Positions 7,550 through 17,816 of a stretch of DNA of 64,000 nt are shown in pieces. The stretch covers positions 7,813,001 to 7,877,000 of the forward strand of contig NC_015510.1 in NCBI RefSeq assembly GCF_000212735.1, written 5' to 3'. How positions within the stretch are numbered: position 1 is the stretch's first letter; every line of letters begins with the position of its first letter. A model generated the notes under the pieces. That model was not told where the DNA came from. It made no database searches and saw only the letters and a list, made by a program, of their open reading frames with translations. This stretch comes from Haliscomenobacter hydrossis DSM 1100 (GTDB lineage: Bacteria; Bacteroidota; Bacteroidia; Chitinophagales; Saprospiraceae). A program made the position numbers and the translations under genes.

Positions 7550-10500
7550 ATGTATTTACAGAAAAAACAGTTGCTTGCATTAAAAGCAGGCATACTGATG
7601 ATGACCATTTTTGTTGCGTGCGTGCTTCGGGCCCAAAACGCAGCCATTCCATTCAGATACTTTTCATTGAAGGAAGGGCTGTCGGATTGGACTGTTACAG
7701 CTTTGCAAAAGGATCCTTCCGGGTTGCTCTGGATCGGTACTGCACATGGTTTGCAACGTTTTGATGGCTACAAATATCTCACGTTCAGTACAAAACCTTC
7801 CAGCGCTTATTTGATCTCCGATCACTATGTCAATTCAGTCAAGTTGTTCAAAGACAGCTTGCTGGTGGTTACTTATTCGCGCAATAATGAATTATTTGAT
7901 CTGCTTGATTACCGCAATTTCAAAAAAAACACGGTCATCTTGAAACAAAGTGGGATTACGCCCAGCGAACAGGTCCAAACAATTTGTGTAGACGAGGAAG
8001 GGAACGTTTTGGTTTTCACCCAATACACTGCCAAAGGGCGCAAAATGATTGCTTTGTACGAGTTTGATGTTGCAAAAGGGCGATTTTACCGGATCAGTTC
8101 ATTGCCTTCAAGTTTTCGGGGTGAACCGAGCGACCAGCTTTTTGATGCGTTAAAAGTGGGCCGAGAAGAATGGTTAATGAGCAACAACAAGGACAGTCAG
8201 CTTATTTTGTTGAATCACCGTGGGATCCTGAAAAAATTTCAACCACAAGATTTTCAGGGTACAAAACTGCCTTTGGAAGCCTTCGGTCAAAGGGTTTCCA
8301 TTTTGAAACGCGACAGGAGGGGCCAAGTTTGGTTTGCTTTTGCCCATGTTCATCATCTTTTTCGGTATGACCCGATTCGGCGGACGTTCCGTAAAGTTGA
8401 TGATTTGCCAATAGATGGAGAATTTTCCTTGTGGTGGCAGGACAAAAAGGGAAATGTACTGGTTTCCAAAACCAATGGAAATACCCGCTTTCCGATCAGT
8501 AAAAACCTTTTTTGCATCACAGCTCGGGGAAGTATTAAAGATTTTAGTAAGTTCATTGGCGTAAGTAAACAGATTATCGATGTATACAGCGATGATTTTT
8601 TCGGCACCTTATTTTTTGGCGTGGATACGGGGCTTAAAATTTTTAAAAACAATCAAAACATTGTACACAGCTATTTGCAAAAAGACATTGATGAGGACGA
8701 TTTTGGCCGAATCTTGCGGGGAATGGCCAGTGATGGAAAGGGAAACATCTTTTTTGCCAACGAAAACTCGTATTGGTATCGCTTGAACAAAAAGGATGGT
8801 ACTGACAAGATTGATACCATCAGAATCATTGAAGAAAGAAGTGATACGGTGTTGCGTTTTAATTGTTGCTTCGATCTTCATTATCAAGCTCCTCATTACC
8901 TTTGGGGCATTGCTTGCCAAGGCAGAGACAAAGGACTTTTAATCCGCTACAACACAAGCACCCAAAAGGCAAAAATATATCGCTATCCAGCAAGGTTTCG
9001 TGCCTTTACCCCAGACGCAAATGGCTTATTCTGGTTGTTGACGGAATACCCCAATGGGGATTATAAATTGTTGAATTTTAACCAGGATAATGCGGAGTTT
9101 CGCACTTTTTACACTGCTGAAGACCCATCGCCACTTAAAAACCTATTCCCCTATTTTATTGCTCCGGGAAAAGACAATACCTTCTGGGTTACCACCAACA
9201 AAGGACTTTACCGAATAAAAACGGGGAACTCACCCAAATCCAATCAATTTGAAACCTTCAACGGGAGAACCCGCCTGGGTGCACAGTTGATTTATTGCGT
9301 GTATGAAGATGCAGAGGGGATCGTGTGGTTGGGATCTTCTCAGGGGCTGATTCGTTTTAACCCGACTACGCTGAGTGAAAAATATTATACCGAAGCAAAC
9401 GGTTTGGCGAGCAATGTGATTTCCGGCATTTTAGAAGATCACCGCGGCAAACTCTGGATCAGTACGCATAGCGGTATTTCCTGTTTTGACCCCAAAGCCG
9501 AAAAATTCACCAATTTTTATGATTTGGATGGATTTTCCCATAGTTCATTCACCCGTTATTCTTTTTTTAGAGATGAGGAAAACATCCTGTATTTTGGTAC
9601 CATCAATGGTGTTAATGCCTTCAGACCCGAACGATTGACCCAATGGGATTCTGTACCCAAAGTAACCTTGACCCGAGTGAGCAAATACAATTGGGTACAA
9701 GACACCTTGTTGGAGTTCACCCAAAACCTGCACCAGATGCGGTACCTCAAATTGGCTGCGGATGAACAAAATTTGGAGCTGGAATTCACCTTGCCCATTT
9801 ATTGGGACATTTCTAAAACGAAGTACCGTTTCAAACTAAAAGGTTTAGACGAGAAATGGATTGATTTGGAAGGACGAAATCAGATCAAATACAATCAGTT
9901 GCCCCCAGGAGGATATCAATTGCTCATCCAGGGTGCTGACCCCCGTGGAAATTGGTCCAAAAGCCTGGTGCTGCGTCTAAAAGTGGAAACCTTTTTTTAC
10001 AACACCTGGTGGTTTTGGTTATTGGCTGCGCTGGGCTTGGCCATCGGTGGGTATTTTTTGGTTCGATCACGCCTACTCCAGAAACTCAAAATTGAAAGAT
10101 TGCGCACCAAAATATCCACCGATATCCACGATGAGGTCAGTGGACTATTGGCAGGAATTGCCCTGCAGGCTGAAGTAATGCAACATCTTGGAAAAGATGA
10201 ATTTGATAAGAACAGGTTACAGAAAATTGCTGAAATTTCGCGGAAAGCCATGTCCAGGCTACACGATGTAATTTGGTCCATCGATTCGCGCAAAGACCAT
10301 CTGGAAGATTTGTTGTTTCGCATGCAAGAGCATGCCAATGATGTATTGGCTCCCTTGAACATTCAATATCAAGTACAGCTCAAAAACCTCGACTTGAAGA
10401 TGGGGGTTCCTATTCAAATCAGACAGGATCTGTTTTTCATCTTTAAAGAGGCCATCAACAATGTCGCCAAACATGCCCAAGCCAATGCGGTCAATGTCCG

Positions 10501-10687
10501 TTTGGCTCAGCAAGGACGGTTTTTTGAAATGGACATTGCTGACGATGGCAAACCTTCCAATGAAAAAAAATCGGGATCTGGAAATGGCATGCAAAACATG
10601 AAGATGCGGGCCGAAAGGATTGGTGGAGAAATAAGTTTTGTACAAAACGATGGACTGACCGTTGCCCTGCGCATGAAACGCCTGTAG
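7550..10687 (+). CDS. ligand-binding beta-propeller sensor histidine kinase (HisKA_3)
   Basis: The product has 1045 aa. A signal or anchor segment lies at the N-terminus, then a periplasmic two-component-regulator propeller (repeats such as GLLWIGTAHGLQRFDG and GIVWLGSSQGLIRF), a Y_Y_Y domain near residues 745-810, and one membrane helix near 820-845. The cytoplasmic HisKA_3 motif is STDIHDEVSG with the phosphorylated His. The HATPase has its N box at KEAINNVAKHA and G boxes at DDGKP and GNGMQNM. The architecture is like the Bacteroidota sensors that read glycans or other periplasmic signals, but without a fused AraC or receiver output; the output is the regulator just upstream. Its TAG stop (10685-10687) lies inside the inverted repeat of the next element. 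Confidence 0.93.
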   Translation: MYLQKKQLLALKAGILMMTIFVACVLRAQNAAIPFRYFSLKEGLSDWTVTALQKDPSGLLWIGTAHGLQRFDGYKYLTFSTKPSSAYLISDHYVNSVKLFKDSLLVVTYSRNNELFDLLDYRNFKKNTVILKQSGITPSEQVQTICVDEEGNVLVFTQYTAKGRKMIALYEFDVAKGRFYRISSLPSSFRGEPSDQLFDALKVGREEWLMSNNKDSQLILLNHRGILKKFQPQDFQGTKLPLEAFGQRVSILKRDRRGQVWFAFAHVHHLFRYDPIRRTFRKVDDLPIDGEFSLWWQDKKGNVLVSKTNGNTRFPISKNLFCITARGSIKDFSKFIGVSKQIIDVYSDDFFGTLFFGVDTGLKIFKNNQNIVHSYLQKDIDEDDFGRILRGMASDGKGNIFFANENSYWYRLNKKDGTDKIDTIRIIEERSDTVLRFNCCFDLHYQAPHYLWGIACQGRDKGLLIRYNTSTQKAKIYRYPARFRAFTPDANGLFWLLTEYPNGDYKLLNFNQDNAEFRTFYTAEDPSPLKNLFPYFIAPGKDNTFWVTTNKGLYRIKTGNSPKSNQFETFNGRTRLGAQLIYCVYEDAEGIVWLGSSQGLIRFNPTTLSEKYYTEANGLASNVISGILEDHRGKLWISTHSGISCFDPKAEKFTNFYDLDGFSHSSFTRYSFFRDEENILYFGTINGVNAFRPERLTQWDSVPKVTLTRVSKYNWVQDTLLEFTQNLHQMRYLKLAADEQNLELEFTLPIYWDISKTKYRFKLKGLDEKWIDLEGRNQIKYNQLPPGGYQLLIQGADPRGNWSKSLVLRLKVETFFYNTWWFWLLAALGLAIGGYFLVRSRLLQKLKIERLRTKISTDIHDEVSGLLAGIALQAEVMQHLGKDEFDKNRLQKIAEISRKAMSRLHDVIWSIDSRKDHLEDLLFRMQEHANDVLAPLNIQYQVQLKNLDLKMGVPIQIRQDLFFIFKEAINNVAKHAQANAVNVRLAQQGRFFEMDIADDGKPSNEKKSGSGNGMQNMKMRAERIGGEISFVQNDGLTVALRMKRL

Positions 10688-10862
10688 GGGCAACCCTTTG
10701 TGGTTGCCCAAGATCAAGGCAACCCGGTTGCCCAAGATCAAGGCAACCCGGTTGCCCAAGATCAAGGCAACCCGGTTGCTCAAGATCAAGGCAACCTGGT
10801 TGCTCAAGATCAAGATAACCCGGTTGCCCAAGGTAGGGCAACCACAAAGGGTTGCCCCTACA
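10683..10862. repeat. 180-bp element: five 24-bp tandem repeats between 27-bp perfect inverted repeats
   Basis: The bases at 10683-10709 are perfectly complementary to 10836-10862. Between them, 10710-10829 holds five head-to-tail 24-bp units (AAGATCAAGGCAACCCGG followed by TTGCCC), with point changes in units 3-5. Each unit is itself a near-palindrome centred on CAACCCGGTTG. The left repeat supplies the TAG stop of the kinase gene. The remaining spacer, 10863-11024, shows no feature I can support. A shorter relative is at 51766-51836. Confidence 0.9.
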
Positions 10863-11024
10863 TTCTTTTTGTAACCTCTCCTACAAAATACTCCTTAGAG
10901 TTTGATCTTTTACATTATAAGCGTAATTTTCGGCTTCGTACATCATGCTCATTTCAATTCGTTTTAGCCTGTCAGATCATTGCATGCTTTGTATACATTT
11001 CATCACTTAAATAAATTTTCGCAT

Positions 11025-13370
11025 ATGCGGAGTTTTACGTGTTTCTGTTCAGCAGTTTGTTCAACGTCATTGTTACTTACGCTGCTGACGATTTCTTCCC
11101 ACACCTATGCTCAAACCAGCAGCCATATCGTAACAGTTACGGCACCAGCCAGTATTGTTGGTGATTATGCCGCTGAAATGGCTGCCTTTGGCCGGAATTT
11201 TTGTTCAATTTCGGGTCAACTGGTACTCGCCAGAGATGCATCAAATGGAACATTGGGTTGTAGTACTTCACCCATTACGACCGATTTAACCGGAAAAATA
11301 GCCGTAATAGATCGTGGAACTTGTAATTTTTCCGAAAAAGTCTATAACGCACAACTCAAGGGTGCGATAGCGGTGATTATCGTGAATACAGTCAACAACA
11401 TCAACCTATTGATGTCTGGTGGGGATAATGCAAATCTGGTGACCATTCCCAGCTTTGTCGTTTCATTAGGTACTGGTGCAACGATCAAACCACTTTTGGG
11501 GGCTGGGGTCAATGTGACCATCAAATCAGCTACTCCGGATCCAGTAGATCCGGCCTTGGTTGTTTGGGGGGCTAATGCCAAGGAAGGAGAGTTTGATGGA
11601 GGTTTGAATGGCTGGAAAAGCAATACCATTTCCTGCTCGGGAAAACCAAATACCGCTACGGCCTGGAGTTGGATACCTTCCAACGCTTTCCCTTCACCGT
11701 GTCTTACGGAAGGTTCGTTTATATTTCTTTCACCTTCGCGTTGCAATGGTGCCATGATTATGAACGCAGCCACGCTTGACCTGGCCAATTCAGCATCTTG
11801 CACCAATTTTGCAGGGGGACCTTGCCCGGCACCACACTCTGCAGAATTGGTTTCGCCAACGATCAAAGTAACCAAAGGATCTGCCCTGAACGTGACCTTT
11901 TACCAAACCCTGACCCACTTTTACGGCAGTGAATATTTTGTAGACTGGTCAAAAGATGGTGGAAAAACCTGGGTTTCTACTCAAATCAATGAAGAGGTTC
12001 GCGCATTCGAAGATAATGCAGTGGCTTTAAAATCAGTACGTTTACTTGGTAGTGAAACAGCAGACAGTGTCAAAATCAAGTTTCGCTACGATGGTAATTT
12101 TTACCACTGGGCCATTGACGATGTCAAATTGTCTAAGCGCGAGGCAAATAACCTCGCATTGACTCAGTTTTATGCCTTGTCTCCCAATATGCAACAACCT
12201 GCGGCACAAGCAGAAACTATACCGTATGGTGCAGCCGTGGATAACGTGGGTGCCAATGCACAAACCAATCTCAAGCTCTACATCAATGCCATCGATTCAA
12301 CGACTGCTGTACGTGTTTTTCGTGACTCAGTGACTGCATTGAGTATTGCGCCCAACCAAATCGATACTGCTATTTTTGCACCTAAGTTCCTCCCCAATAA
12401 AAAAGGGACATATGCCATGATCTATCAGGCAAGTGCGGACTCTGCTGATTACAATCGCGACGACAACCTGGAGGGTTTCTTCTTTAGAGTGACAGATACC
12501 ACTTTTGCTAAAGAATTGGGTGCGTCTTTCTATACACTTCCTGGTGACAACTGGGATGTGAACGAACCACACTCTGCTGCTTACGGCAATAGTTATTACA
12601 TCGTCAAGGGTAAAGGCAATTATTTGCGGAGTGTTTCTTTTGGAATGAACAATGGCGCTGATTTGGTCGGAACTCCGCTAATTTTTAGTTTGTACAAATG
12701 GAACGACGAAAATTTCGATGCGCTGGTACAAGTTAAAGAAAGAACTTTGGTAGCTGAACGGTTCTATGATCCCACCGGAAACGAAACTGGGGCAAGATTG
12801 ATTACCGTACCTTTCCCTGAACAAGGAGAGCCACCCGTACAGCTGGAAGACACCACTACTTATTTGATCATGTGTGAGTATTATGCTGGCGATGACACCG
12901 ATTTGGAATTGATGCTCAATGATACGTACGACCGTCGTCCGATGTTGTTGACCGGGTTCGCAACGGATAAACCACGCTACGCCAGTTTTACGGCTTTGGA
13001 TTCTGATCTTGCTACAGTTACTTATAGCCCCACCGGGTATGGTTTGGAAAACGTGTATGTGATTCGGATGAACGTAGGCCCTTTGGTGATCACCAGTGAT
13101 CGGGACATCCCCTCCATCACCAACGAGTTTGCCATTACACCCAATCCGGCGCGGGAGCACGTTTATTTGCAATTGGCACTCAATCAAACTTCAAAACAAG
13201 CCAATGTGCGGGTGATGGATATGGCGGGTCGTCAAATCATCGAAAAAGTTTACAACAACGTGAAGCGGGATCAATACCAGATTTCGGTAGATGGACTTCC
13301 AGCAGGTACTTACCTGATGCAGGTAACTACGGAGAATGGTACAGGAACGAAGAAGTTTGTGAAAAACTAA
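11025..13370 (+). CDS. secreted PA-domain protein with T9SS C-terminal sorting domain
   Basis: The protein has 781 aa counted from the ATG at 11025. I prefer this start because a signal peptide begins there (MRSFTCFCSAV to SHTYAQ); an in-frame upstream ATG at 10980 would bury it. A protease-associated (PA) domain lies near residues 45-160 (GKIAVIDRGTCNFSEK). The middle consists of jelly-roll-like regions with several Cys residues. The C-terminus from about residue 700 is a Por secretion tail (FAITPNPAREHVYLQL to GTYLMQV), so the protein is exported by T9SS and probably attached to the cell surface. No catalytic domain is recognised; PA domains usually bind protein or peptide substrates. Confidence 0.85.
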   Translation: MRSFTCFCSAVCSTSLLLTLLTISSHTYAQTSSHIVTVTAPASIVGDYAAEMAAFGRNFCSISGQLVLARDASNGTLGCSTSPITTDLTGKIAVIDRGTCNFSEKVYNAQLKGAIAVIIVNTVNNINLLMSGGDNANLVTIPSFVVSLGTGATIKPLLGAGVNVTIKSATPDPVDPALVVWGANAKEGEFDGGLNGWKSNTISCSGKPNTATAWSWIPSNAFPSPCLTEGSFIFLSPSRCNGAMIMNAATLDLANSASCTNFAGGPCPAPHSAELVSPTIKVTKGSALNVTFYQTLTHFYGSEYFVDWSKDGGKTWVSTQINEEVRAFEDNAVALKSVRLLGSETADSVKIKFRYDGNFYHWAIDDVKLSKREANNLALTQFYALSPNMQQPAAQAETIPYGAAVDNVGANAQTNLKLYINAIDSTTAVRVFRDSVTALSIAPNQIDTAIFAPKFLPNKKGTYAMIYQASADSADYNRDDNLEGFFFRVTDTTFAKELGASFYTLPGDNWDVNEPHSAAYGNSYYIVKGKGNYLRSVSFGMNNGADLVGTPLIFSLYKWNDENFDALVQVKERTLVAERFYDPTGNETGARLITVPFPEQGEPPVQLEDTTTYLIMCEYYAGDDTDLELMLNDTYDRRPMLLTGFATDKPRYASFTALDSDLATVTYSPTGYGLENVYVIRMNVGPLVITSDRDIPSITNEFAITPNPAREHVYLQLALNQTSKQANVRVMDMAGRQIIEKVYNNVKRDQYQISVDGLPAGTYLMQVTTENGTGTKKFVKN

Positions 13371-13481
13371 AAATGAAAAACGAAAAATGAAAAATGGGCT
13401 ATCGCAGCGAATTACTCAACATTTTTGTCAATGTCACTGCGGTAGCTTATTTTTCATTTTTCACTTTTCATTTTTCGTTTA
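13370..13481. repeat. ATGAAAAATG-word hairpin, probable two-way terminator
   Basis: The left arm 13370-13407 (repeats of GAAAAATGAAAAACG ending in CTATCGCAG) pairs with the right arm 13437-13480 (CTGCGGTAGC followed by TTTTTCATTT words). It fills the spacer between the convergent T9SS gene and icd. The A-rich and T-rich arms give a U-tract on either strand. Confidence 0.7.
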
Positions 13482-14747
13482 TTACATGTTCGCAATGATC
13501 TCATCGCCAAACTCAGAGCACTTCAACAGCGTAGCTCCTTCCATCAGGCGGTGAAAATCATAAGTAACACGTTTTTTGTTGATTGCACCTTCCACTCCTT
13601 TGATGATCAGGTCCGCAGCTTCTTTCCAGCCCATGTAGCGGAACATCATTTCTCCTGACAAGATCACCGAGCTTGGGTTCACCTTATCCTGACCAGCGTA
13701 TTTTGGAGCAGTACCGTGGGTAGCTTCAAAAATGGCTTTGCCGTTGATGTAGTTGATGTTGGCTCCAGGAGCAATGCCGATACCCCCCACCTCAGCCGCC
13801 AATGCGTCGGAGATGTAATCGCCATTCAAATTGAGGGTCGCAATTACTGAATATTCAGCTGGACGCAACAAAATCTGCTGAAGGAATGCGTCGGCAATGG
13901 CATCTTTCACCAAAATTTTTCCACTGGCCAATGCGTCTGCTTGAGCTTTGTCGGCTACTGATTTGCCCTCAGCAGCGGCAATGCGGTCATATTGTGCCCA
14001 TGTGAATACTTTGTCTCCGTATTCCCGTTCGAGCAACGCGTAACCCCAATCTTTGAATTTCCCTTCGGTATACTTCATGATGTTCCCTTTGTGGACGATG
14101 GTCAGGGAAGGCAGGTTGTTTTCGATGGTGTATTCAATGGCGGAGCGAACCAAACGCTCGGTGCCCTCGATAGATACGGGTTTGATCCCCAAAGAAACCG
14201 TATCGGGGAAACGAATGCCTTTGACACCCATTTCTTCGATCAAAAATTTCTTTACTTTTTCCAACTCGGGTGTTCCAGCCAGGAATTCAATTCCAGCGTA
14301 GATGTCTTCCGTGTTTTCACGGAAAATGACCATTTCTACCAATTCCGGTTCTTTAACTGGACTAGGTACCCCTTTGAAGTAATGCACCGGACGTACGCAT
14401 GCATACAAATCCAGAATCTGGCGCAAGGCTACATTCAAAGAACGAATGCCACCACCAACCGGAGTTGTCAAAGGCCCTTTGATGGCGATGCGGTACTCAT
14501 CAATAATTTGCAGGGTTTCGTCTGGAAGCCAGTTACCCGTTTGATTGAAGGCTTTTTCACCGGCAAGTACTTCCTTCCAGTAAATTTTACGCGTTCCGTT
14601 GTACGCTTTTTCCACTGCTGCGTCCAGTACGCGCACTGAGGCTGCCCAAATATCCGCTCCGGTACCATCTCCTTCGATGAAAGGGATGATCGGATCGTTA
14701 GGCACCGTTAATTTTCCATTTTCAATGGTTACTTTTGATCCACTCAT
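13482..14747 (-). CDS. icd: isocitrate dehydrogenase (NADP+)
   Basis: The product of 421 aa matches the E. coli Icd type: [13 protein letters not shown] (isocitrate binding, including the regulatory Ser), [14 protein letters not shown], and [17 protein letters not shown], where the Lys-Tyr pair is typical of NADP specificity. It catalyses oxidative decarboxylation of isocitrate to 2-oxoglutarate in the TCA cycle. It is full length with an ATG start at 14747. It is divergent from ruvB with a 117-base shared promoter region. Confidence 0.95.
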   Translation of the reverse strand: MSGSKVTIENGKLTVPNDPIIPFIEGDGTGADIWAASVRVLDAAVEKAYNGTRKIYWKEVLAGEKAFNQTGNWLPDETLQIIDEYRIAIKGPLTTPVGGGIRSLNVALRQILDLYACVRPVHYFKGVPSPVKEPELVEMVIFRENTEDIYAGIEFLAGTPELEKVKKFLIEEMGVKGIRFPDTVSLGIKPVSIEGTERLVRSAIEYTIENNLPSLTIVHKGNIMKYTEGKFKDWGYALLEREYGDKVFTWAQYDRIAAAEGKSVADKAQADALASGKILVKDAIADAFLQQILLRPAEYSVIATLNLNGDYISDALAAEVGGIGIAPGANINYINGKAIFEATHGTAPKYAGQDKVNPSSVILSGEMMFRYMGWKEAADLIIKGVEGAINKKRVTYDFHRLMEGATLLKCSEFGDEIIANM

Positions 14748-14830
14748 GTTGTATTATTGTATTTTCAAGGCTGATGAAATCAGCGAAGAACAGAAAACGC
14801 GTAATTTACGCCTGATGATTCACCGCTGGA

Positions 14831-14838
14831 TACTTTTG
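14831..14838 (+). promoter_or_regulatory. -7 box for ruvB
   Basis: TACTTTTG matches TAnnTTTG exactly and lies 26 bases upstream of the ruvB ATG. There is no clear -33 TTG. Confidence 0.45.
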
Positions 14839-14864
14839 CAGCGCAAAATTAAAAAAATATTTAA

Positions 14865-15893
14865 ATGGCAAATCCTATATTGGACGCTTCTGGCAAGGAG
14901 TTTGGCACTGAGGAGCAACAGGTGGAGCGAGCCTTGCGTCCGAAGGCCCTCGAAGAGTTCAGTGGACAGCCCCGGATTGTAGACAATCTCAAGGTTTTTA
15001 TCACTGCGGCCAAGCAACGCGGAGATGCTTTGGATCATGTTCTTTTGCATGGCCCACCGGGATTGGGCAAAACCACCCTCTCGCACATTATTGCGCTGGA
15101 ACTCGAAACGGGCTTAAAAATGAGTTCAGGACCTGTATTGGAAAAACCTGGAGACTTAGCAGGTTTGCTCACTAACCTCAACTCGGGAGATGTACTTTTT
15201 ATCGACGAGATTCATCGGCTCAATACGGTAGTAGAAGAATACCTTTATTCGGCCATGGAAGATTACCGCATCGACATCATGATTGATAGTGGCCCTAATG
15301 CCCGGAGTATTCAAATCACCCTCAATCCATTTACCTTGGTGGGTGCTACCACCCGCATGGGCTTGCTGACTGCTCCGATGCGGGCGCGGTTTGGAATCAA
15401 TTGCCATCTGGATTATTACGATGTGCTTACCTTGAAAAAAATCATTCACCGTTCGGCGGATATCCTGGGGCTGGAAATTTTTGAAGAAGGTGCAAGTGAA
15501 ATTGCCCGACGTAGCCGAGGTACTCCCCGTATTGCCAATGCGCTGCTGCGGCGGGTGCGCGATTTTGCCCAAGTAAAAGGCGACGGCCGCATTGATGAAG
15601 CCATTGCCAAATATGCTTTGGAAGCCTTGAATGTAGATGAATATGGCCTGGATGAAATGGACAACAAGATTTTGTCCACCATCATCCATAAATTCAAAGG
15701 CGGCCCGGTAGGCATTTCAACCATCGCAACCGCCATCGGTGAAGAAGCAGGGACAATTGAAGAGGTACACGAACCGTTTCTGATTATGGAAGGCTTTCTG
15801 CAAAGAACTCCCCGCGGGCGAGAGGCTACAGAAAAAGCGTATCGCCATTTGGGCGTTGTTCCTCCGATGCAACAAAAAACCTTGTTTGAATAA
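14865..15893 (+). CDS. ruvB: Holliday junction branch migration helicase RuvB
   Basis: The protein of 342 aa is the usual RuvB length. Walker A is GPPGLGKTT, Walker B DEIHRL, sensor 1 GATTRMG, and the C-terminal winged-helix region contains GPVGISTIA and RTPRGREAT. RuvB is the AAA+ hexameric motor that, with RuvA, drives branch migration of recombination intermediates. No ruvA or ruvC is near, which is common in Bacteroidota. A hairpin begins right after the TAA stop. Confidence 0.97.
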   Translation: MANPILDASGKEFGTEEQQVERALRPKALEEFSGQPRIVDNLKVFITAAKQRGDALDHVLLHGPPGLGKTTLSHIIALELETGLKMSSGPVLEKPGDLAGLLTNLNSGDVLFIDEIHRLNTVVEEYLYSAMEDYRIDIMIDSGPNARSIQITLNPFTLVGATTRMGLLTAPMRARFGINCHLDYYDVLTLKKIIHRSADILGLEIFEEGASEIARRSRGTPRIANALLRRVRDFAQVKGDGRIDEAIAKYALEALNVDEYGLDEMDNKILSTIIHKFKGGPVGISTIATAIGEEAGTIEEVHEPFLIMEGFLQRTPRGREATEKAYRHLGVVPPMQQKTLFE

Positions 15894-15979
15894 TTAATCA
15901 GTTGATCAACCGGCACCTCGGCTCCACTTCGGCTTCGCTCAGTGACCGGCTCGGCGACCGGTTGATTAACTCCTCAACC
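15894..15979. repeat. hairpin with shared GGCACCTCG/CGCTC core
   Basis: The outer arms (AATTAATCAGTTGATCAACC on the left, GGTTGATTAACTCCTCAAC on the right) pair imperfectly. The inner part, 15912-15947, resembles the reverse complement of 42595-42619, the core of another hairpin with entirely different arms. It lies between ruvB and the metallophosphatase gene, ending 8 bases before the latter's ATG. Confidence 0.75.
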
Positions 15980-15987
15980 CTAAAGAC

Positions 15988-16863
15988 ATGCAAAGAAGAA
16001 CCTTCATCCATCACTTTGGACTAAGTGCAGTTGCGCTGGGCGCAGGTATTCCCAAACTCCGTCCAACGACAGATTTTTCGTTGACGATCCTGCACACCAA
16101 TGACCTGCATGGCCGGTTTGAAAAAACGACTGCCTTTTCGGCGCAGGCCAGCGAAATGATTCGAAAAGCGCGCAATACGCAGCAGAATGTATTATTGCTT
16201 GATGCCGGGGATGTGTTGAACCCTTCTTTGTCTCAAGGGCATGAATTGCAATGGATGAAATCAATGGGATATGATGCGTTTGCAATAGGGAACCACGATT
16301 TCGATCGGGGAATGGAGGACTTGGCCCGCCAAATCCAGCAAAGCCAATTGACCACTTTGGCGGCCAATTATCGATGCGAAAACACCCCATTACACGGCCT
16401 GATCAAACCTTACCGGATCTTTGAAAAAGCTGGACAACGTATTGGCGTCATTGGCCTTGGAGTGAACCCACAAGGCTCGATCCCTCTGGTTTTGCGGGAA
16501 GGTATCGTATATCAGGATCCATTAGAGACCGCTAATCAACTGGCTGCAACGCTAAAACAGGTGGAGGGCTGTACTTTGGTTATTTGTTTGTCACACCTTG
16601 GGTACCATTATAAAGATCAACAAATATCCGATTTGCGCCTGGCCGCAGAAACCCGCCATATCGACCTCATCATTGGTGGGCATACCCATACTTTTTTACC
16701 TGAACCCGTGGTGGTGAATAACTTGGATAAAAAACCAGTTTTGATCAATCACGCCGGCTGGGGTGGTTTGCTGATGGGGAGGATGGATGTACAATGTAGA
16801 GGCGGTGTTATACATACCGTAAAAGGAGAGAATATTCCAGTTGGCTCGGGAGAACTTAACTAA
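15988..16863 (+). CDS. Tat-exported metallophosphatase (5'-nucleotidase N-terminal domain)
   Basis: The protein of 291 aa begins with a twin-arginine-like signal (QRRTFIHHFG). The calcineurin-like metal site is complete: TNDLHGRF, DAGDVL, GNHDFDRG, LSHLGY and GGHTHTF. It matches the N-terminal catalytic half of UshA/5'-nucleotidases but lacks the C-terminal substrate-specificity domain, as many Bacteroidota homologues do; there the catalytic and specificity halves are often separate genes. No partner gene is adjacent. The predicted role is periplasmic nucleotide or phosphoester hydrolysis. Confidence 0.85.
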   Translation: MQRRTFIHHFGLSAVALGAGIPKLRPTTDFSLTILHTNDLHGRFEKTTAFSAQASEMIRKARNTQQNVLLLDAGDVLNPSLSQGHELQWMKSMGYDAFAIGNHDFDRGMEDLARQIQQSQLTTLAANYRCENTPLHGLIKPYRIFEKAGQRIGVIGLGVNPQGSIPLVLREGIVYQDPLETANQLAATLKQVEGCTLVICLSHLGYHYKDQQISDLRLAAETRHIDLIIGGHTHTFLPEPVVVNNLDKKPVLINHAGWGGLLMGRMDVQCRGGVIHTVKGENIPVGSGELN

Positions 16864-16968
16864 TGACGAGTGACCCGAATGACGAATTATTCGAGTTACG
16901 AGTGACGAATTGTGGCCAGAGTGTCGCCTTATTCGTCACTCGTCATTCGAAAAATTCGTCATTGATTA
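16861..16968. repeat. GACGAATGACGAG-word hairpin between convergent genes
   Basis: The left part (TAATGACGAGTGACCCGAATGACG and further variants) is complementary to the right part (CGTCACTCGTCATTCG and ATTCGTCATTGATTA). The TAA stop of the phosphatase gene (16861-16863) and the TAA stop of the SDR gene (minus strand, 16966-16968) are at the two ends of the hairpin. Confidence 0.75.
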
Positions 16969-17727
16969 TTGAAGGATTCCTCCATCCGCTAAAAACACTC
17001 CTCCAGTGGAGTAGGAAGATGCATCAGAAGCCAGGAATAGGGCCAGATTGGCAATTTCCTGCGGCTCACCAATTCTGCCAAGCGGGGTTTGTTTGAGGTA
17101 GTACTTCAACATCGCTTCGTTGGACCAGAGCGCTTCACTGAACTTGGTTTTGATCAAGCCAGGGCAGATTGCATTGGCGCGAATCCCATATTTTCCCCAT
17201 TCTTTGGCCATGGTTTTGGTCAACATATTCAGGGCGGCTTTGCTGACACTGTAACAGCCCAGGCCTTCAGTGGCAATAAATGCTTCAACACTGCTGACGT
17301 TAATGATCGAGGCTTTGTGCTGTGCTTTCAAGTGTGGTAAGGCCATTTTTGCCAGCTCTAATGGTGCTTTGACATTGATTTGCAGGATTTTTTCCATGGC
17401 ATCCACCGTTTCTTCCAGAGGGCCAAATACCGGGTTGGTTGCCGCATTGTTGACAATAATATCGATGCGGCCATATTTTTCAAGTGTAATGTTGACGAGA
17501 TTTTGCAAGGCTTGGCTGTCACCGACGTGGGCAGCAACACCAATGGCTTCTCCACCCGCAGCGACAATACTGGCAGCGACTTCATCTACAGCCTCCTGTT
17601 TGCGGCTGCTGACCACAACTTTGGCACCATTTTGAGCAAAAGTTTGTGCGATGGATTCACCAATGCCTTTGCTGGCACCAGTAATAATGGCGACCTGGCC
17701 ATTGAGACGGAATGGATTTTGCGACAT
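16966..17727 (-). CDS. short-chain dehydrogenase/reductase (SDR), DHRS4-like
   Basis: The product of 253 aa is a classical SDR. The Rossmann motif is TGASKGIGE near residue 16, NNAA near 90, the catalytic Ser is in INVSSVE, and YSVSKAALN is the YxxxK pair. The GGEAIGVAAHVGD segment resembles the DHRS4-like carbonyl reductase group (NADPH-dependent). The substrate is unknown. ATG start at 17727. There is no operon partner. Confidence 0.88.
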   Translation of the reverse strand: MSQNPFRLNGQVAIITGASKGIGESIAQTFAQNGAKVVVSSRKQEAVDEVAASIVAAGGEAIGVAAHVGDSQALQNLVNITLEKYGRIDIIVNNAATNPVFGPLEETVDAMEKILQINVKAPLELAKMALPHLKAQHKASIINVSSVEAFIATEGLGCYSVSKAALNMLTKTMAKEWGKYGIRANAICPGLIKTKFSEALWSNEAMLKYYLKQTPLGRIGEPQEIANLALFLASDASSYSTGGVFLADGGILQ

Positions 17728-17816
17728 AACTGAATGATTTGACGTTCAATTCAGGACGCAAAATAGCGAATTTTCGCTGATGAAGAAAGAAAACTTAAAG
17801 TAGCCAAAGAAACTGC

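Noticed and set aside
10710-10829. CRISPR array
   Set aside because: The 24-bp units are directly joined with no spacers, and no cas genes are present.
10700-11014. Open reading frame of VAQDQGNP repeats over the 24-bp array
   Set aside because: The unit length is a multiple of three, so any frame stays open; the frame overlaps the inverted-repeat termini, lacks a start context, and the opposite strand is equally open.
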